DNA of 64,000 bases from Ulva prolifera (lineage: Eukaryota > Chlorophyta > Ulvophyceae > Ulvales > Ulvaceae): contig CM041203.1 in assembly GCA_023078555.1 (NCBI GenBank), positions 4,734,538 through 4,798,537 on the forward strand. Reading direction: 5' to 3'. Both the position numbers and the translations under genes were made by a program. Positions 15,567-26,689 of the stretch are shown here, piece by piece. Positions within the stretch are counted from its first letter, which is position 1. Each line of letters opens with the position of its first letter. Below the pieces are notes generated by a model. The model was not told where the DNA came from. It saw nothing but the letters and a program-made list of their open reading frames with translations, and made no database searches.

Positions 15567-17700
15567 TCAGTGCACAACTCCGTTGTCAAGGTAGGCAGCT
15601 AACCTCAGTAGGCCGAGGTATATGTCACCCTCCACACCATGCGATGCCGTCACTCTTGCAAACCCGGGAAACGCGCCTGCATCACCCCCATACACGCAAC
15701 TCTGCACCTCCACGTGTGGCGTCTCCGCAAATTTTAAATTTGTGAGCGCAACCGCAAAGCTGGCCGCCAAAGCGAGGCAGCCACAATGACATCCTCAACA
15801 CAAGGAACGTAGATCTGGGAGCCGATCGGCTGTCCCCAACACAGAAACGGATGTGGCTACGAACCCCCAAATTCTATTCACTGGATCTACTGTACACGAT
15901 ACATCAGTACATCAACAGTGTACTGCAGCACTGCCCGCCTGCATGCCACTGCATGACACACCCCTAGCCACCAACTTGCGAGCCCGCCCATGCCCTCGCT
16001 CTGGAACCTCCCTCACGGCCTGCCTGCATACCTGCCCCCGCAGCCGACAATGGCCAACACACACTTTCACCTACGCCTTCACACCGCAGAGATATTTCCA
16101 CAACACCTCGCCCTAACATGGCAGCACCTGCTATATATGGCCTCTTTCGCCGGTCCAGCACGTCGGGCCAGGATCATGCGTCAGGTTGCACGCACGATCT
16201 GCAGCCAGGCCTCCAACGCATGCATCACCTGCTGCCCTCATGCACCGCCCCGCTCACCCCCAAGTGGAATCACGAGCTGCCCGCACCTCCGTGATGGACC
16301 CTGCAACAACAGCATCTGTGCAGAGATTCTAGATACACGAAACGAGACCAGCCAACACACCATGGCTAGCAAACACTCATTGTGGCCGTGGCGGTCATGG
16401 CTCAAATCCCAGCAGTGCTTGCAGCACCGCCACGTCACACACGACGACCTCTCACGACCCACATGTGCACGAGCACTGCCCACAGAGTACTGGCCCCAGC
16501 AGGCCGCGCTGGGTCTGTCACAGGCCTGACCGCCCCTGACCGCCCCTAGCCACCTCCCGCACTCGCCCCGCGCAGGAGCATGGTGCTGCGCACACGTACA
16601 CCCTGACCTCCTGCACCAATGTTGGCGCAGGGCTTTCCACGCTCCACAACCTACATCACTCACAACCTACCAACGCGTTTCCGCAGAAACCAGCTGGACT
16701 ATTTGCATCAGACTGAACGCACAGCCGTCGACGGCGATGCGTCGTTATTCTGTAAGCACCACCCATTCGCCCGCAACACTCCACACACCACCCCGCGACA
16801 CCAATCAGCCGCAGTCCCCGCCCGCTAGCGCTCCCGGCGGCCCTCTTGTCAGACGCTGCAGGGGCGCCGTGCAGGGGCGCCGCCGCCCATGGCCGGGCGC
16901 TAGGTGTGCCATACTCCACATATGCACCATGCATACACCATACACCACACACCAGCCGGTAAAACCACAAACGCGGGATGTCAAGGGATGTCTGGACGCG
17001 AACTGGTGCTCGAGCGGCGGCGGCACGAGGCCTCTGTGGCTGTGGCATGGTAATGTACGGAGCTCGACCACGCATGCGGCTCCTGCGGCGGCTCCGGCTC
17101 CTCCTCCGCTGCATGCATGTGCGGCGGGGGCCAGGGGCCGGGGACGGGGGCGGGGGTGAAGAGGCTCGACGTCGCCACGCCGGCGCGGCGCGCCTGGAAC
17201 GCCAGCGTCTCCACGTCGCCTCCGCTAGCGCCACCAGTGGCCACGGGGGCGGAAGCGGAGGGACGGCGGTGGTCCTTTAGTGCGCGGTGAGAGTCGCAGG
17301 ATGCGTGCGCGCGCGGCGCGATGCTGGGGCCGGGTTCGCGGGCCAGGAGGGTGCTCGGTGAACGGCTGGCACTGCTAGCGCGAGCATGAGTGGCGCTGGG
17401 GTGAGAATCAGGATGGAGGGGGCTGACAGTGGTGTCATCATGGTCGGCGGAGGCGGGGGCGGAGGCGGGGGCGGGGGCGCGCACCCAGCCCACACCCGAC
17501 AGCACCTGCGGCATATCGGCAGTCATGCATGAATGTGCCTTTGAGGGCGCATGTGCATGCATGGTTGACGGCTCCGCATGGCGCCGACGCTTTGCATATT
17601 GGTATGAACTTGATCATCGATTTGTTAGAGTTGGTGTCGACAGCTTGGCACAGAAATTGCTTGCGGTGTGCCATGGGACCCGGAGGGTGCTCCGTACGTG
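15567..17700 (-). other. Possible unrecognised minus-strand gene, weak
   Basis: Two minus-strand frames look more protein-like than their surroundings. One, ending at 15567, contains FAETPHVEVQSCVYGGDAG and GVEGDIYLGLLRLAAYL. The other, 16981-17562, is a 193-residue Ala/Pro/Ser-rich frame without recognisable domains. I could not join them with convincing splice sites, and neither matches a family I know. They may belong to one gene, to two, or to none. Confidence 0.2.
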
Positions 17701-17824
17701 CTCCATGTTATGAGGAAGCTCTAGGAGTCCCAGTGTGCAGCAGCAATGTTTGAACCATGGTTGGCCAAAATTCCGCATGTGATGGTACACATGCATGTGA
17801 CCAGGCCCCTCCCTTCATTCGAAG

Positions 17825-17880
17825 CTGTCAATGTCATCTTCAGCATACGGCTGAGTAAAACTCGAGGTATTTTACTTGTA
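17825..17880 (+). repeat. Dispersed repeat, diverged fragment
   Basis: GCTGTCAATG, then CAGCATACGGCTGAGTAAA, then TTTTACTTG aligns with the 3' half of the repeat at 37534-37716, with several substitutions and a small gap. It lies just outside the fold-back element at 17946. Confidence 0.5.
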
Positions 17881-17945
17881 ATATATATATGTGTGATATT
17901 GCAGGGCCCCGGGGCCGTCACAGGTCGGGCATAACGGCTCACTGC

Positions 17946-18187
17946 TTGCTGTTGATTCGGATGAGATTCTGCTGTGGAGTTGGTCTTCTCCCGTTCGCTC
18001 TGTTGTAGTACGGAGCACTTCACTGGTGCCTGGGCCGGTGGACCGGCCACTTACATCGCTATATATATATAGCGATGCACCGGCCGAGCTGTGGTACGTG
18101 CTCGTGCCCGGCCTAGTGCCATGACTGCGTGAGTGGATTTGCGTGTGTATTCCTGGCAACGGCTCGCTGCCCGGCCTCTGTCCTTTG

Positions 18188-18223
<36 letters not shown>

Positions 18224-18464
18224 AGCCACATATGAGACCCGCCGTGAGACCCCCACCTGAAGCCACCTATATCCTCTGCATCGCTATATATATATAGCGA
18301 TGCAGAGGATCGCTCAATCACTCAGGTGCAGTGTTTGCTGATGCGTTGAAGAAACGTGAGGCGTAGCGTGGACGTTCTGCTGTAAAAACACGTTTAACAC
18401 AAGAGTGAACGGGAGAGTTCTTAAGACAAACCCCAAAATCGAATCTCATCCGAATCAACAGCAA
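17946..18464. mobile_element. 519 bp fold-back (MITE-like) element with 24 bp perfect terminal inverted repeats
   Basis: The 24 bases at 17946-17969 are the exact reverse complement of 18441-18464. Inside them a second matching pair continues (CTCCCGTTC followed by CTCT on the left, its reverse complement near 18400), so the inverted repeats extend imperfectly for about 60 bases. The interior has no coding capacity. It holds two copies of the palindrome ATCGCTATATATATATAGCG (about 18055 and 18280) and an (AT)n run near 18191-18220. No clear target-site duplication is seen. It best fits a non-autonomous DNA transposon; another fold-back repeat type is possible. Confidence 0.7.
18279..18308. 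repeat. AT-rich perfect palindrome inside the fold-back element
   Basis: An AT core flanked by CTCTGCATCGC and its complement forms a perfect palindrome of more than 30 bases. A second copy with shorter perfect arms is near 18055-18078. Such tracts can extrude as cruciforms. Confidence 0.7.
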
Positions 18465-18511
18465 TCAAAACACACATAGACACATGATCACACTACAGCC
18501 GCACGCACACC

Positions 18512-18919
18512 TCAGTCCGGCAGGATCGCGTCCTCCAGGCCTGCCTCACATCGCAACCCCTGCTCACGAGAGATGACAAGTCTAGACTTCCGATACATGC
18601 ATATGTCTGCATTGCCCCGCTGCAATGACATCGACAGCACCCGCAGCGCTCACTGGACAAACGCGCCGTTGGAGATGCGCCCATTACCAGGAGCCACATC
18701 CCCCAACTGGCCTACGAACCTCACGGCAGCCTTGCCCATGAAGCCGCACGATTCGATGGCGAACGGAACAAACCGGAACGCGGCATGATCAGGCACATCC
18801 CGCCGGAAGCGGTCCTTTTGTAAAAACGATATTGTATCATAATGCGAGCCGCAGCCGCGCCTTAACAGCACTGAGCGCTCCATTAACGACCTATACATCA
18901 CTTTCTTACATTGCATCAT
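18512..18919 (-). pseudogene. Remnant of a LINE-type reverse-transcriptase C-terminus with an in-frame stop
   Basis: One minus-strand frame reads FRFVPFAIESCGFMGKAAV then RFVGQLGDVA, followed in frame by a TGA at 18652-18650 and then ALRVLSMSLQRGNAD, stopping at 18512. This pattern (PF-x-ES/ET-x-G, a small helix, then LS-x-x-LQRGNA) is typical of the extreme C-terminus of non-LTR retrotransposon polyproteins in plants and algae. The TGA sits where a tryptophan is usual. No intact polymerase core (YxDD) was found upstream, so this is a 5'-truncated or decayed copy. Sequence at 18920-19650 on the same strand may be older parts of the element in other frames. Confidence 0.55.
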
Positions 18920-19048
18920 CTAACTCCCCTGCTTTTTAAAGATAGGCTTCCATGCGTTCGGCCTCCGCAAACAATCGCGAGTTTCAGCATCTGAGTCATC
19001 CGAGTGTACAGTCGGACTGGCGTTAGCGCAAAATTGCAGCCATCTGTG

Positions 19049-19174
19049 CAGTTCGAACGAAGACTGCGCCCTCTCAGCAGCACGATCGTATGTATTGACC
19101 TGGCCGGGTATTGAGCTGACCAGCTGGTTGTTTGACCACCACCGCTGAGAAGGCGCAGTCTTCGTTCGAGCACT
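19049..19174. repeat. Inverted repeat pair
   Basis: GTTCGAACGAAGACTGCGCC and the following CTCTCAG at 19049-19077 recur inverted at about 19146-19174 with a single mismatch, separated by about 70 bases. It could be a small fold-back repeat next to the dead retroelement. Confidence 0.6.
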
Positions 19175-19879
19175 GGAGTGCCAGGCGATGGCGCGTTCAA
19201 CCAACAACTAGCGCGCACCTGGCGATGGCTTGTTGAGCCTGGTATTCGAAGCCTCTGCTGCACGACCTCCTCTTCCTCATCATATGGGTCACTCAAGTCA
19301 CATTCGAGCGACTCTGCGCCACTCGCGTGGTCAAGGATCTGGCGAAAGAACGTGTTGTGCGCCGGCGCCATTTCGCTGCCACGGCCAGGAATACGCACGA
19401 ACTGCAGCCGCTTCACTGATACGATACCAGCATTGCTCACTCTCGATCTCCTTGGATTGCGTCTGCTGCGCACAGGCGGGAGCGCTCTCTGTCGCACTAC
19501 GGGCCCGGGCTCTCTCCTTGCGATTTGCGGCAGCTTTTGCGTCGTGGAAATAGCTCTTCGCGATGGGCTCGGGCGCAGGAACATGCAGTGACACGGCGAG
19601 ATATGTTTTCGGCTACCTGCAGTGGTCAAGACAGACGCTGGCTCCATGAGTCTCTGGCTTTCGGGTCATCTGGCGCGGCAGCTATCTCGAGATAACAAAC
19701 ATGTGAATTGTGTGCGCACAGGGCAATAAGGCGCGAGCAACTGAAGCATCGAAATGTGCACTGTGACGCGTAGCGATGCACCGCGAACGCCTGTCCGGAA
19801 GAGTATGAAGAGTACACCGCGGCATAACTTGAAGCCTGTGCGCACAGGCATGCACACCTTCACCTTCATAGCTATAGTC

Positions 19880-20200
19880 TCATCGGAAGTTGCAGCGAAT
19901 TGTTGACGCGATCGCTGTCAGCACTTGCGCAACTTTCTCGAAATACTGCCGCTCGTACACAGCCTCATTCGCTGAACAGCGGACCGGCGGTAATGCAATC
20001 ATATTAGAGTATACTTCAGAGCGTTGCACAGCTCTGCTGCAGAGTACGTTAGTACACTCGAAGCAGCTCTGGAAGCTGAGATGGCACATGCCGCCGCAAT
20101 GACCCGGCGACACAGCCTCGCTCCAGTCAAGCATGCAACGGTGTGGCCACTCTGAGCAACGTATTACTTGTGCGTGATTGCATCCACGGCAACGGCGCAC
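19880..20200 (-). other. Cysteine-rich open frame, origin uncertain
   Basis: A 106-codon minus-strand frame with spaced Cys/His (CRGCNH near the start, HCGGMCHLSFQSCFEC in the middle) and an ordinary-looking tail. The pattern could be a zinc-binding exon of a transposable element, given the repeat-rich surroundings, but I do not recognise the family. A second Cys-rich frame follows at 19817-19626. No splice model was convincing. Confidence 0.25.
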
Positions 20201-20779
20201 CCGCTGGGGCCCCAGCGGCTTGTTGCCTCAGCGCTGTTGGCCACCGTCATGCTCGGTTCGTCAAGTACGAGGCGTAGCATAGTGATTCAGTTCGCAAGCG
20301 ATCGACGGGTCTCTATCTGCACAGGTGAGCGAAGCTTGCCGGCATGCGGCCGCATGCGTCACCATGTTGCGCCACCGTTTCGTGGGAACGGTATAGACGA
20401 TCGGAGGTGTCGGCCGGTGTGTTGCGAATCGCAACTTGCGATCCAACGCGCTCCACTATAGTATACATGAAAGAACAACCCAAGGAACCCAAGATGCCTC
20501 CAGCGGGAGGTATGCATGCGCAAGGTCAGCGTGTGGGCGTATGTGATGCACGTTGCAAGTTGTTGCGAGCGCAGCTACTAGCGATCGTTAACAAAACTTC
20601 CAGTGCGCGTGGTTTTAGGGCCGCCGGGCGGTTCACGATCAACCTCGGCGCCGCGCCGACAGGCAAGCCTTGCTGTGCGCAAACCCTTGGTTGTGCAGGC
20701 GCGCCCAGTGCACTTAAGCCACCTGTAGAGCCCAGTGCGCAAGCCGGCCGGACCACAGGCCGCCTGAGGTACATGTTTC

Positions 20780-20839
20780 AGCAGCCGACCCTTCAACAGT
20801 TTCCACAGGCCTGTGGAAACTGTTGAAGGGTCGGCTGCT
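20780..20839. repeat. 60 bp perfect palindrome, no spacer
   Basis: Arms 20780-20809 and 20810-20839 are exact reverse complements meeting at CAGG/CCTG. Transcribed, it would be a 30 bp hairpin. Confidence 0.95.
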
Positions 20840-20866
20840 CCAAAAGCTGCTCCAAACAGGATCGCT

Positions 20867-20904
20867 GCACCTGTTGCAGCGATCCGGATCGCTGCAACAG
20901 GTGC
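20867..20904. repeat. 38 bp perfect palindrome, no spacer
   Basis: Arms 20867-20885 and 20886-20904 are exact reverse complements meeting at GATCC/GGATC. It starts 27 bases after the 60 bp palindrome, and an 18 bp palindrome built on GCATGC follows near 20957. Confidence 0.95.
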
Positions 20905-23099
20905 GCGACATTCCGCCGGGATACCCTCTGAAATAGGCCTTCTTTCCAACATTCTCACATGTGCATGCACATGTCCCATGTGCACATGTTACCCAGAGAC
21001 GCGTCTCTCGTACGACGGGATTGTCCGCTGGAAACTGGCAGGCAGAGCCATGTCAGCGAACGACGCCCGCCGGATCCTGTAAACTACCGTAGTAAACGTA
21101 AAGAGTCGTTGATGTCCGTCCCAAAAAAGCTGAAAACGACGAAATTTTCTTTTTGTCCCGTCCTGCGGACGGCAGAACGACGAACTGGGAAAGCAATGAT
21201 TTGTGGTGTCCCGGGGTTCTCGTCGCTGGCGCGACGAGTCACAAAACAATGAAATCTATCCTGTCCCGGTGGATGCCAGTACAGCGACAGCTGATTAATC
21301 TTTATGGCTATCCTATGTCTATCGGTACCGGTACGACAGCTGTACAAATATGATTGTCTCGTCACAAGCTGGCTGCATATCGCCGAGCCACAGAGTAAGA
21401 CACACTGCTCTACACATCAAGCAAAGGGCCTGTCAGACGCAACTCTTCGCCATCGATGGGCGTGTCGTCTGCTGTCAGCTTGGTTCTATCATCTACAATC
21501 AACATGAACTGCAGCACGACCCATTGAAGCTTGCACAAAAGCCTCATCATCCCAGCAGCGTGTGTACCCGATCTGGTGCAACCCAGGTTGATGATTTAGC
21601 TTTCCGAGCTTTTCATATCTGTGATCGTACGTTTTTGCACCTTTCTAACAGGCTCGTCGTCAACCGTCATGTCAAAACAACCGGATGGCTCGCTCATAGT
21701 GACTGCTCGATCGCGCTACTCAACAAGAAAGATCGGTTACCTCGCGGCGGTGTAACGAGCGACCAACGAATGATTCCTTTTGTCCCGTCCTGCAGAGCTT
21801 GCAGCTGACGAGCTGTCAACAAACGATTTGACTGTCTGTCCCTGTCGCCACCAAAACGACGGCTCCAAAATAGCTGAAAATTTTTCGGAGCAAGCTGTTC
21901 AGGTGGCGCTACCTGCCGAGGCGCCAGAGTACGTGTCAACCTCCTACAGGCTGGCTTCGAGATCGCCCGGTATGCCGTGCACTCGAGTGGACTCGTGATA
22001 TGTCCATGGCTAAGCGGCCTAGAGATCCCACCATGTGGCTGAAGCTCTCCCGAAACATCCCACACGGGGTCTCGCTCTGTTTCGTCAAGATTGCGTGCCA
22101 AAGAGGGTGGCGTGGTGTACAACCGTCCGGGAATATTACATGGGGGGGGCCACCCATATGCGCACATCGCTCACACATCGGCGCAACCTTGACCACGTCA
22201 TGCATTTGGGCTCGGAGCCGAAGTCCAGCCTCCGATGCGGATGCGCCGGCAACATCAGAAAGTACGGCACGAGGGTGGGGTGCGTATGTGACAATGTCGG
22301 TCCCACACTAAGCGGCATGCACGGTGATGCGAGCGAGGCAGAGGAAACTCCAAGTCCGGGACCTCTCACAGGTAGATGGGGAAGTGATGAGCTGTGATCG
22401 CAGGCGTCGGGAAGTCAAGGGAGTCTAGTTTGTGCAGCACAACAGCAATCTTTGTACAGGTGCTGCGCGGATGCCCAACCCCATCAAATGCCACTCTGCC
22501 GCCGCATCTTTGCAGCAACTCCAACACCAAGACGGCTGGGAAGCGCTCAATACCGAACAGTGCTGTCATTTACATCAGGTTTGCGGATCAAGCAGCCTTT
22601 CTGCCCGAGGGGTAGCAGCTGAATTGGGCTGCAGCACAGCACAGCGACCCAACCCGGAGCAGTGCGGCTTCACCCTAAACAGAGCACACCTCTGCAACAG
22701 TCTCCACCGCCCACATTGTCAAGCGGCCTTCAATCATGCACCACCCCCTCCCCGCGAACACCACATATCTTAGGGACACAGCGCCCCCCTCCCATGCACA
22801 GCGGATGAGTGCCGCCGGCACACACCACCGCAAGCACAGCCCACGCCGAGGCAAACAGCAGCGCCACACAACGCGGCCACGAACTCGGGGGACGCAAAGG
22901 CGTCGGCACCCCCGCCGCCTCCTGCACAGCCCCGAGGGACCACACCTCTGCCGTACGCGCCCTCGCCACCACAGCCACAGCGCCACACACACACAGCAAA
23001 CGGAACGAGCGCCAGTTCTCAGTCCCCCTGGCCGCCGCGCGCTATCACGGCAGGAGTGCACAACATAATGGCAGCGCGCCCGCTTCCGCCGCGTGGCGC
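20905..23099. other. Repeat-like intergenic stretch without a supported gene
   Basis: Contains two direct copies of TTTTGTCCCGTCCTGC (about 21150 and 21778), each near a variant of AAAAGCTGAAAA, suggesting an old duplicated element. From 22,600 on the plus strand becomes C-rich; the Pro/Arg-rich frames there look like composition artefacts. The 3' untranslated region of the Toc-like gene should occupy the last part. Confidence 0.4.
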
Positions 23100-26000
23100 T
23101 CAGTCCTCCTCGTCGTCGCCGTAGTCTCCGAGGTCATCCCCGTCCTCAACATACGGCACATACCCCGTCTCCCGCTCGGTCGCGCTGATCGCGCTGCGGG
23201 ACGCCTCGGCGCGCGCCCGCGACCGCGCCTCCACCTGCCGCCGCAGCTTCGCCTCCTCCGACGCCTGCCGCCGCCGCGTCTCCGCCAGCATCTTGTGCTC
23301 CCTGCACGTCGCCGCACTCGTCAAGACAGCCACGCAGTGCATCGCCGCGCCGCGGAAGGCATGGATGCCGCGGGAGCCGCGGAGGTGCGGTGCAGCTGGA
23401 GGCCAGCTGGTGGCTACAGGGCACCCGTGCACACGCTGAGGCGCTCGCTGCTGAGCGGCCACATGCAGACGTTTATCGCCACAGCTCCGCGGCGGCAGTG
23501 CTACAGTCTGCGGGGGTTTCAGACGCGCACACAGCTGTCCATGCGTGAGAGACACAGCACGGAGCGGCCTCGGCGCGGCGGTGGGACCTGTGCTGCGCGC
23601 CATGCTGTCCATGCGTGAGAGACACAGCACGGAGCGGCCTCGGCGCGGTGGGACCTGTGCTGCGCGCCATGCTGTCCATGCGTGAGAGACACAGCACGGA
23701 GCGGCCTCGGCGCGGTGGGACCTGTGCTGCGCGGCATGCTGTGGCAGAAGACCGGTCGCCACACCACGCGCGCGCCACAGGCGAGTCGGGCTTGTTAGTC
23801 GATGACGGCAGATTGAGCACAAAAACCCATCGTCAGCCGGCAAAACCGGGGGCAAACAGCCGGGCCGGGTATCTGTTCGGGGAGGGCCGCCTGTCGCGGA
23901 GGGGTGGCACACCGCTGCGTCTCGGCGTCATACTCGCCGTTCTTGTCGCCCTTCCACGAGTCCTCATCGACGACGCGGTCGAACACGTACACCTTCAGCG
24001 CGTACTGCGCGGCGACGAGCAGCGGCACGAGCCAGAGGCGCCGGCGGTTGGGGTTCTGCACCGCGAAACGGAGCGCCTTGGGCGCGGCGGTCGCGAGCGC
24101 GCGGCCCACGAGCGCCTCCCACAGCGCCGGTAGCCACAGCGTGCCGTCGCGCAGCTGCTTCTGGCCGTCTGACGTCTTGAGGCACCTGCACACACGCTGC
24201 CGGCGTCAGCACCGACGCGGACGTCTCAACAAGATATGAGGTTCACACGGCCACCGGCTCCGCTGTTGCGCCCCGCTTTCGTCCACATGGTCCCCGCGAA
24301 ACGCCAATACCCCGCCTGGACTCGGCTGGATCGCCACACGGCGCAGCTGTACTGGGTCACCGGATTAGTGGCGAGAGGCAGGGGCCACCGGGCGCGTCCC
24401 ACCGCCGGTGCATTTTGTAGGCTTGGGACCCCACCACACATGATGCCGGGACGAGCCGGGATGGCGCCCGCGGGGCCAGCACTAGAGACAGATTCATGAC
24501 AGAAGCGTTTGACATTGAAGCTGAGTAGCTCAACAAGGGGGGGTTCGCTGGTACTCTTCTCTACGGCAGTGGCGGGGACGGCGTAGGCATGCATGGCGCT
24601 GCCGCCTTAGCGCATCGAGCCCGCACACGCACTGCGCTGCAAGAGCGGCTGTCACACGGCACGGCGGCGGCCAGACCCGGAAACAGGACAGGGCCACGGC
24701 AGGGCGGCTGACGCCCGCCAGGACAGCGGATGCTAGATCGGGCGGCCCCCGCACCTGGTGCTGTTCTCGACGAGCGTGTAGGGCATGCCACCGGGGGCGC
24801 CGGCCTTGCGGAGGAAGCCGTTGAGCTGCTGTGCGCGGCGATCCGCGAGCTGCTGCAGCTCGAGCGGCGGCGGCGGCGTGATGCCGCCGCGTGTCAGGCA
24901 CAGCAGCGTGCGCTGCCAGATGTCGCGCCCGAAGTGCGCCGATATCGCGCGCAGCAGCTGCACACACGCCCCGCGCCGTCGGCTCTCATGCATGCGCGTA
25001 ACATGCCCGAGGCAGCCGACTCCGGCGCGCTCTGTGGTCGGACCGCCTCTGTGCAGCGGGGACATGCTGATGTGCGTGGGTGGACGATGGTGGCGATGCA
25101 GCAGCTGGGGAAGGGGTTGGAAAGCGAGGAGAGGCGCTGCTGATGCCGGCCGGGCGGGCTCTGCCGTTTCGTGCGAGACAAGGGCCGCTCAATGCAGATG
25201 TGACGACAGAAGAGGGCAGCAGCAGCCAGAGACGGTGTGGTCGGTGGCGTGGGCACGTACAGCTGACGCTTGAGTAATTGGTGGAGGTGTCACACTGACT
25301 GACTGCTCGAGGAGCAAGTCACAGGCGGCGGCAGCGAGGTGTAGAATTTCAGCTTATCGCCCTGTTCATGGCAGCTACACCCGCAAGCAGATATGATCAC
25401 GAGAGGTACCAGCATGTTGTGCATGAACTGGTTCAGCTGCTCCATGCCAGGCGCATGTGTTCAGCCTGTGCTGGGTTCAGCATGGGTATGGGCATGCATC
25501 ATTCTGGCGGACAGGTGGCGGCACAGCGAACTCCCTCCCATGCTTAGACGAGGAAGCGACTTGGTGCAACAGTCCTGCTGGAGCTAATCGCATTCAGACC
25601 CGAGGAAATACATCATATGGAGACAATAGGCACTTGTGCCCTGGCAGCTGCTGTGGGCTCGTCTGACACAAACGCAAAGCCTCAACCAGATGAGATGCCG
25701 AATGTGAGAGCACATAGGCGAGATCAAAACATCAGCGCTATCAGGCCGGAGGAGGACGTGCCTGACGCTCCAAGGGCTGTACTCTGAAGACGTCCAGACG
25801 GGCCACGTAGAGCACCACGTCAACTGCAGCAGCAGCTGGCAGTGCTGCTATGTCCTGAAGGGCCTCTAGGTTCAGTGTGCCAGAAGTACAGAGCAACGGG
25901 CAGTCGATTATCCGGAGCAGGAAGCCATACGACTCGAGCCTGCGAGTGTGTACCTCTGGTCGGGCTGATGTGCCCGGGCTGACGAAGGGCCGCACATCTG

Positions 26001-26689
26001 CCCGCGTCTCTGCTAGCAACGAGTTGACGGTTGATGAACAACCTGTGCCTGGTGTGCCCAGGAGCAGTACTGTCAGCTCTGTGCGCTTCTGGATTGCCAT
26101 TTTGTCCAGCTGAGCTGCAATGCTCTGCCATGTGGCGTCCTGCACGCATGACAGCTGCTTCGATGACTCCAGGAGCACTCAATTGAGCAAGAATGGCTTT
26201 ATGATACAAGTATCGCATACGTCTGCGACTGTCTGAGCACATCCAGGCCTACGGACACGGCTGAAATCGACCGTCACACTTCAGTGGGGGGTCGCACAGG
26301 TAACTCTGCTGGAGCTTTCCAATCTTCCGCACTTTCCCACTCATCTACAGCGTACAGTTGGCGTTTGTGCGAGGTACGATGCGGGTGCGTGTGCACACGA
26401 CGTGGTGGGTTGGTTGGTGGCACACACCCGCCGGCAAAAGCCGTGGGACCTAGAGCATGTTCATGCACCGCAACAATTCACGCCAGCAGTGACATACAAT
26501 GTGATGTGCTCAATTTACGACGGCAACGCCTAGCAAAGCCGTGCACGCACCATCGTCGTCCTGCTCACCATCAGAATAGTCGTTCTGCCCGTCAGACTCA
26601 TCGTCATCCTCCTCCTCATCATCTTGTTCTGGGAAGTAATCATCATCCTCATCCTCAGTTCCGTAAATGTCTTCGTTGACGTACTCCAT
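23100..26689 (-). CDS. Toc34/Toc159-type plastid outer-envelope GTPase-like protein with degenerate G1 and G3
   Basis: Member of the AIG1/Toc family that forms preprotein receptors at the chloroplast outer envelope. Exons (minus): 26689-26551, 26177-25762, 24957-24755, 24185-23913, 23301-23100; 410 residues, all joins in frame. Residues 1-46 form a short acidic domain. The G domain shows TVLLLGTPGTGCSSTVNSLL, RIIDCPLL, VDVVLYVARLDVFRV, FGRDIWQRTLLCLTRGG, and the family signature VENSTRC followed by LRDGTLWLP. A transmembrane segment LWLVPLLVAAQYALKVYVF lies near residues 303-321, then a charged coiled segment and an Asp/Glu-rich C-terminus. Two catalytic motifs are broken: the P-loop Lys is Cys93, and G3 DTPG is DCPL (Asp138). 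Intron 2 uses a GC donor (CAG|GCACGT). Family call firm; nucleotide binding doubtful. Confidence 0.88.
23534..23745. repeat. Minisatellite of three copies in intron 4 of the Toc-like gene
   Basis: Three near-identical copies of a 65-70 bp unit beginning CTGTCCATGCGTGAGAGACA occur at about 23534, 23604 and 23669. They differ by a small indel in the CGGCG run. Tandem slippage is the likely origin. Confidence 0.85.

Noticed and set aside
22675-23061. Overlapping Arg/Cys-rich and His/Arg-rich frames on both strands
   Set aside because: Composition artefacts of a C-rich intergenic stretch; no splice sites or family features.
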